Shown: positions 60,261-64,000 of the stretch, in pieces
How positions within the stretch are numbered: the stretch's first letter is position 1
Layout of the letters: each line of letters begins with the position of its first letter
Origin: Stictocephala bisonia
Lineage: Eukaryota; Arthropoda; Insecta; Hemiptera; Membracidae
Assembly: GCA_035578905.1 (NCBI GenBank)
Contig: JAQJVL010000201.1
Coordinates: 62,001-126,000, forward strand
Length of the DNA: 64,000 bases
Direction: 5' to 3'
Notes under the pieces: generated by a model
Seen by the model: only the letters and a program-made list of their open reading frames with translations
Told to the model about the DNA's origin: nothing
Databases searched by the model: none
Position numbers and translations under genes: made by a program

Positions 60261-61590
60261 CATCAACATATACTGAACAAACCATTTGCCTAGTCGGTTG
60301 GGAGTTAGAACTTAGTATGGTAAGTGTTTAAATAGACGAGACAAGTAAGTATTATTGAGAATTTGCTTGATTAAAATTACATACTTATTGGTAGAGAAAT
60401 GCATCCTTTAGTCGATATACATTTGAACTAACGAATAAATGAATTTTTTGTACAGTTTTCTGAACAAGATAGTACAGTCAAATCATCATTTATGTATATC
60501 GATCCTTGTTAAAGTACCACCCGTTAGGCACGTAAATGAAGCTTGTTGACTCCGATCTTAGAGAGGAAGCTAACCTTGTTCTGTTATCGAGTCACCTTAA
60601 GTATAAGTATGTCATCGTCAATTTGTTTTGGTGAATGTACATTTCCAGCAACCGTCTTGTCCGAAGGCCGCGTTTCTTCAACACAATAAACAAACCATTA
60701 CCTTCGAGTGGCGGTTAAAAGTAATTCGTTGTAATATAGAGGCAACTAAACACGAAAAATTAACAATAAGATGATACATTTCAAACATAAACTACCGTAT
60801 AAAGTTTACGTAAAAAGATAATAAATAATTTACGGATAGAAAAAACAAAGTTGGATTGAACATTTCATATAAATTGGAAACGTTTGTTTGTGAATAATAT
60901 TCACAGTAGACGAACTTTATAGTTCGGAACAAACTAATACTCTTTTGGTATGTGATCGAGTTATAATTATCAAAAACTTGTTAAATAACTATTAATTTTT
61001 GCTCTTCCTTTTACCCCTGAGCCATGAAATTTCTATAGGTTTATAAAATGACATCTGGACCAAAGGAAATATCCTGAAGTAAACCCTTTCAAAGTAAATC
61101 ATCAAATACTTCCTGAATCCGAAAATGAAATGAATTGTTTACTCATAACACTGTACATCAAAATATATTCCGCCTTAATCAAGGCTGTAGTGTAGATATT
61201 TTTGTGTCCACACGATCATATAGCATTTTCATACTTTTGCATCACATTACCTACTAAATAATGACCTAAGTGTAAAGTATACAATATGTATATTTTGTTC
61301 TCCAATCCAATCAACTGTTTTCCAACTTTGATACACATTCTTACATACATTTTTAAAGTTATAAAATGATAAAAACGTATATCAACTACATACTTTTGTA
61401 TTTATTTATATTGGTCATTTATCTTCTGTAATTCTGGATTGTACATTTGTTTTTGTGTAGCTCTGGAATTTATTATAAACACACGTTTGGGAAAACAGTA
61501 GAAAGAAATTGAATTTATTCTTTTAAACTGACAAAAATATTTGTTTTTAATTTTCTGTCTGAATAAACATAAAAATGCAGCTCAATGCAA
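60261..61590. other. No feature seen
   Basis: AT-rich unassigned sequence between two arrays. No coding or repeat partner found. Confidence 0.5.
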
Positions 61591-61594
61591 CTAT

Positions 61595-62062
61595 GTGCGT
61601 CTCGGCATAGTTCACAATGGTATAGACTGAGGGATCGATCTCTAGCCCTCAAACGGCATAGTTAACATTGGTATAGACTGAGATATCGATCTCTAGCCCT
61701 CAAACGGCATAGTTCACATTGGTACAGACTGAGGGATCGATCTCTAGCCCTCAAACGGCATAGTTTACATTGGTATAGACTGAGATATCGATCTCTAGCC
61801 CTCAAACGGCATAGTTCACAATGGTATAGACTGAGGGATCGATCTCTAGCCCTTCAACGGCATAGTTTACATTGGTATAGACTGAGATATCGATCTCTAG
61901 CCCTCAAACGGCATAGTTTACATTGGTATAGACTGAGATATCGATCTCTAGCCCTCAAACGGCATAGTTCACAATGGTATAGACTGAGGGATCGATCTCT
62001 AGCCCTTCAACGGCATAGTTTACATTGGTATTGACTGAGGGATCGATCTCTAGCCCTCAAAG
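61595..62062 (+). repeat. 51-bp tandem repeat, nine units, two alternating forms
   Basis: Unit CGGCATAGTTCACATTGGTA-TAGACTGAGGGATCGATCTC-TAGCCCTCAAA (51 bp). Two forms, GAGGGATCGAT and GAGATATCGAT, occur in the order g-a-g-a-g-a-a-g-g, with linked TTCACA/TTTACA and CCTTCAA/CCTCAAA changes. This indicates amplification partly as a 102-bp dimer. Confidence 0.9.
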
Positions 62063-62276
62063 AGCACACAGGGATCTACTGGGCCCAGTTCTAAAAATAG
62101 TTTAAAGAAATAAAAATTATAAATAATTTTTACTTAAATTAAGTTGGTACGTAAATCTGAACCATTGTGTTATGTATGTTTTTAATGTATTGGTTAATAG
62201 TAAAATATATTTAAAATTGTAAAACATTTGCAGCTAAAGGATAGTTTTTTCGAAATAAAGTAACTCCAATATTAAA

Positions 62277-62645
62277 TTACCATTCCGTCACAAAATTTAC
62301 GACTACGTCAGCACTGCGAGAAGCTGTGTACCCACCCTCCTTGGTTAAGCTAATAACAATAGCAATATTGCTTATGTAAATGCGATTGTGCATAGATAAA
62401 AAGAAGTATGGTATTTCAGATAATATTGTGGATGTAATATTACCAATACCAGACGCTGAGCGTGTCTTTAAACTTTTGATGGCATATTTGAACAGCATCA
62501 ACATGTCACATGAAGGGAATGTGAATAAATGAAATATTACCTGTTTCAGGAGGATATATAATGTCAGGTTCTGTATTCAATTGCTCATCATTAAAAGTTT
62601 GATAAACAAACTTGAAGTATTCACTGAAGTCTGAACACAGCATAG
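62277..62645 (-). pseudogene. LINE reverse transcriptase N-terminal fragment
   Basis: Minus strand from about 62640: SDFSEYFKFVYQTFN, PPETGNISFIHI, then (frame change near 62510) LMLFKYAIKSLKTRSASGIG-NITSTILSEI and IYISNIAIVISLTKEGG. The blocks resemble LINE ORF2: 'FxxYFxSVY' in the linker, 'AIxxLKxxSAPGxDxIxxxxLxE' and 'IAVVxPIxKxG' at the start of the RT palm. The conserved Pro of SAPG is Ser here. The fragment stops before the catalytic Asp. Orientation is opposite to the LINE starting at 62808. Confidence 0.65.
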
Positions 62646-62807
62646 CGGCGTCAGTGCGTATTTATAAGGATTTGGATAGTTTAGGGGAAAGCAGTATCTT
62701 AAACTTAAATATATGTAGAATCAATATAAATAATTGGTTCCAAAGAATTAGCGCACACTTTCTTCCATTAAACTAAAAAAAATCAGAACTTTAAAAAGAT
62801 TTAAGTT

Positions 62808-62999
62808 TTGCTACAGAAGCGTGTGAAGAGGAATCTGTCAACGCATGATCTCGAGATGACGGAGTCGCTGTCGCAGGTGGTGTATGTGAAAGAGGGCCTC
62901 AGCCCCGCGAGACGTAGACTACTAGATGCGGCCCGCCAGGCCAAGAAGGACAAGGACCTTTGGATCCTTACTGGCAGAGTGATCCAGTCAAGGTTCTAA
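62808..62999 (+). pseudogene. LINE ORF1 C-terminal (FP25K-like) domain
   Basis: An open frame of ~63 codons with VYVKEGLSPARRRLLDAARQ and AKKDKDLWILTGRVIQSRF. The pattern 'VYVNExLTPxxRxLLxxARxxKKxxxxxxVWxxxGxIxxR' is shared by ORF1 proteins of many insect LINEs and by the related baculovirus FP-type domain. The upstream part of ORF1 is not open, so it is 5'-truncated or decayed. The start codon at 62808 is not the original one. Confidence 0.7.
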
Positions 63000-63439
63000 C
63001 CACAATGGACGATCTAAATAATTTATAAATGGTGATATTATTATTTATCAGTACTTTATTATTTGCTTAAATTAGTCAACTTGCTTTTGTTATTTTATTT
63101 CAATTTTTACTCGTTATGTTTTTTAACTTTACGTAAGTACGTATGTATGTGCAAGTATGTCCGTACGAATGTACTGTATGCGTGAATTAATATATTTGTG
63201 AACTATGGATAGTTAGTGTTATGTTTTATAAGAGGATGATAATTTCTTTACTCTTGTTTTTTATTTTCTTTCTTTATATAAGTACCTAAACTATGTTATT
63301 ATGCGAGAGTCTTTGAATTGCACTTAATTTGGCCAAATATCACTAGTTTCGTTATTGTAATTTGTATTATTATAAATTGTGGTGTGAAATGTAGCATAGT
63401 TTGTAAAAAATAATTTTTTTTCTTTTTTTCTAATTAATC

Positions 63440-64000
63440 TTGAGTGGTAAATTGGAACAATCTGTAGTGATAACGAATCAAAACATCAAAAGCCTTAGGC
63501 AAAACTATTATTATTTCATCGTCCATTTGCAAACGTTACCTTTTAAACCGGATATTATTGTATTGACAGAAATTTGGATCTCAGAACACGAATTAAATTT
63601 ATTTAAAATTGTTGGTTTTAATTTGTTTCGTAACTATAATGAAAGATATCTCTCTGGGGATGTAGCGGTGTATGTGTGTGATTGTTATCAGTGCAGTAAA
63701 GTAGATAGACTAACAGACTTACAACCTGCTGAGTGCCTCCAAATAACCTGTCATAGATAACGTTGAGCTTGAGCTGCTCGCAGTCTACAGGCTGCACGGG
63801 GTTCTCCTCGTCCAGTATCTGACTGATCTTCAGCACCTGATGTTTAACAACCATTGTCGTAATATTGTCAATACTGGTGATATCAACTACGATATGTTGG
63901 CTAAAAATGACCATTTTGTTGAAAGATATTTAGCATTGTTGGCAAGTAGTGGTTTGAAGTGTTTGACTGATAAGCTGACAAGAATTGTAGCTCAAAGTCA
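63440..64000 (+). pseudogene. LINE endonuclease domain, frameshifted, cut by window end
   Basis: Frame one (about 63461-63755) has NQNIKSLRQNYYYFIVHLQT, KPDIIVLTEIWISEHEL, FNLFRNYNERYLSGDVAVYV and ECLQITCHR. A one-base shift near 63755 leads to frame two: NVELELLAVYRLHGVL, then IVNTGDINYDMLAKND and FVERYLALLASSGLKCLTD. N(I), the Glu of LTEIW and GDIN are the catalytic blocks of the apurinic-like endonuclease that nicks target DNA. The order is correct but the frame is broken. The remaining domain and the RT lie beyond 64000. Confidence 0.85.

Larger units (their letters stand above)
62808..64000 (+). mobile_element. LINE, plus strand, continuing past the window edge
   Basis: An ORF1 C-terminal domain (62808-62999), an untranslated AT-rich spacer (63000-63435) and an ORF2 endonuclease start (63440-64000) are in the expected order for an insect non-LTR element. 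The right part, with the reverse transcriptase, would be outside the window. Frameshifts show that this copy is not active. Confidence 0.8.

Noticed and set aside
63618..63914. Minus-strand exon candidate (VLKISQILDEENPVQPVDCE) with plausible splice sites
   Set aside because: It is antisense to a continuous LINE endonuclease frame (GDIN block) on the plus strand, which explains the open reading.

Overview
The window reads as nuclear DNA of an arthropod, most likely an insect. It is AT-rich, its one conserved gene is split by multi-kilobase GT-AG introns, and it is filled with animal-type transposons (piggyBac, pogo, mariner, hAT-like, Harbinger, several LINEs), foldback elements, tRNA-like repeats and long minisatellites. 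The insect order cannot be fixed from the sequence; a hemipteran would fit. There are no operons, rRNAs, confident tRNAs or CRISPR arrays.

The one host gene supported directly is a cytosolic-type NADP-dependent malic enzyme on the minus strand. Five exons with correct splice phases lie at 33224-33066, 30458-30277, 18033-17853, 6683-6555 and 4196-4014. They cover the core from the LEERQ block through the first dinucleotide-binding loop and the metal site to the second GxGxxA loop. The C-terminal exons would lie beyond the left edge. A possible first coding exon sits at 50731-50592, but the short exon needed to join it to 33224 was not found.

Region by region. 1-3700: an inverted-repeat element with a small cysteine/histidine ORF, followed by two palindromic repeats. 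4000-18100: malic enzyme exons, with a 1258-bp foldback, a TTAA-flanked piggyBac element and an element with 8-bp duplications in the introns. 18.5-30.1 kb: a small palindromic MITE, dispersed repeats, a broken unrecognised protein, two TTAA-type MITEs, a 1468-bp foldback, a nested pogo element and another palindrome. 30.2-38.4 kb: two malic enzyme exons, a duplicated 445-bp segment and arrays of a 36-bp minisatellite in both orientations. 38.9-48.6 kb: a LINE inside a 56-bp tandem repeat, a decayed mariner, and a 62-bp array split by a second LINE. 50.5-54.7 kb: the candidate exon, then 69-bp, 51/63-bp and 107-bp arrays. 55-62 kb: a Harbinger relic and 87-bp and 51-bp arrays. 62.2-64 kb: two LINE fragments in opposite orientation, one running off the edge.

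No new multi-gene system was found. The strongest unusual signals are a 36-bp minisatellite at six places, including inside a piggyBac transposase gene and inside an 8-bp-TSD transposon; the pogo element carrying a LINE and a TTAA MITE; the near-perfect foldbacks; and several arrays whose periods are multiples of three, so that they read as long spurious proteins. All family assignments are from motif recognition by eye, without database searches.
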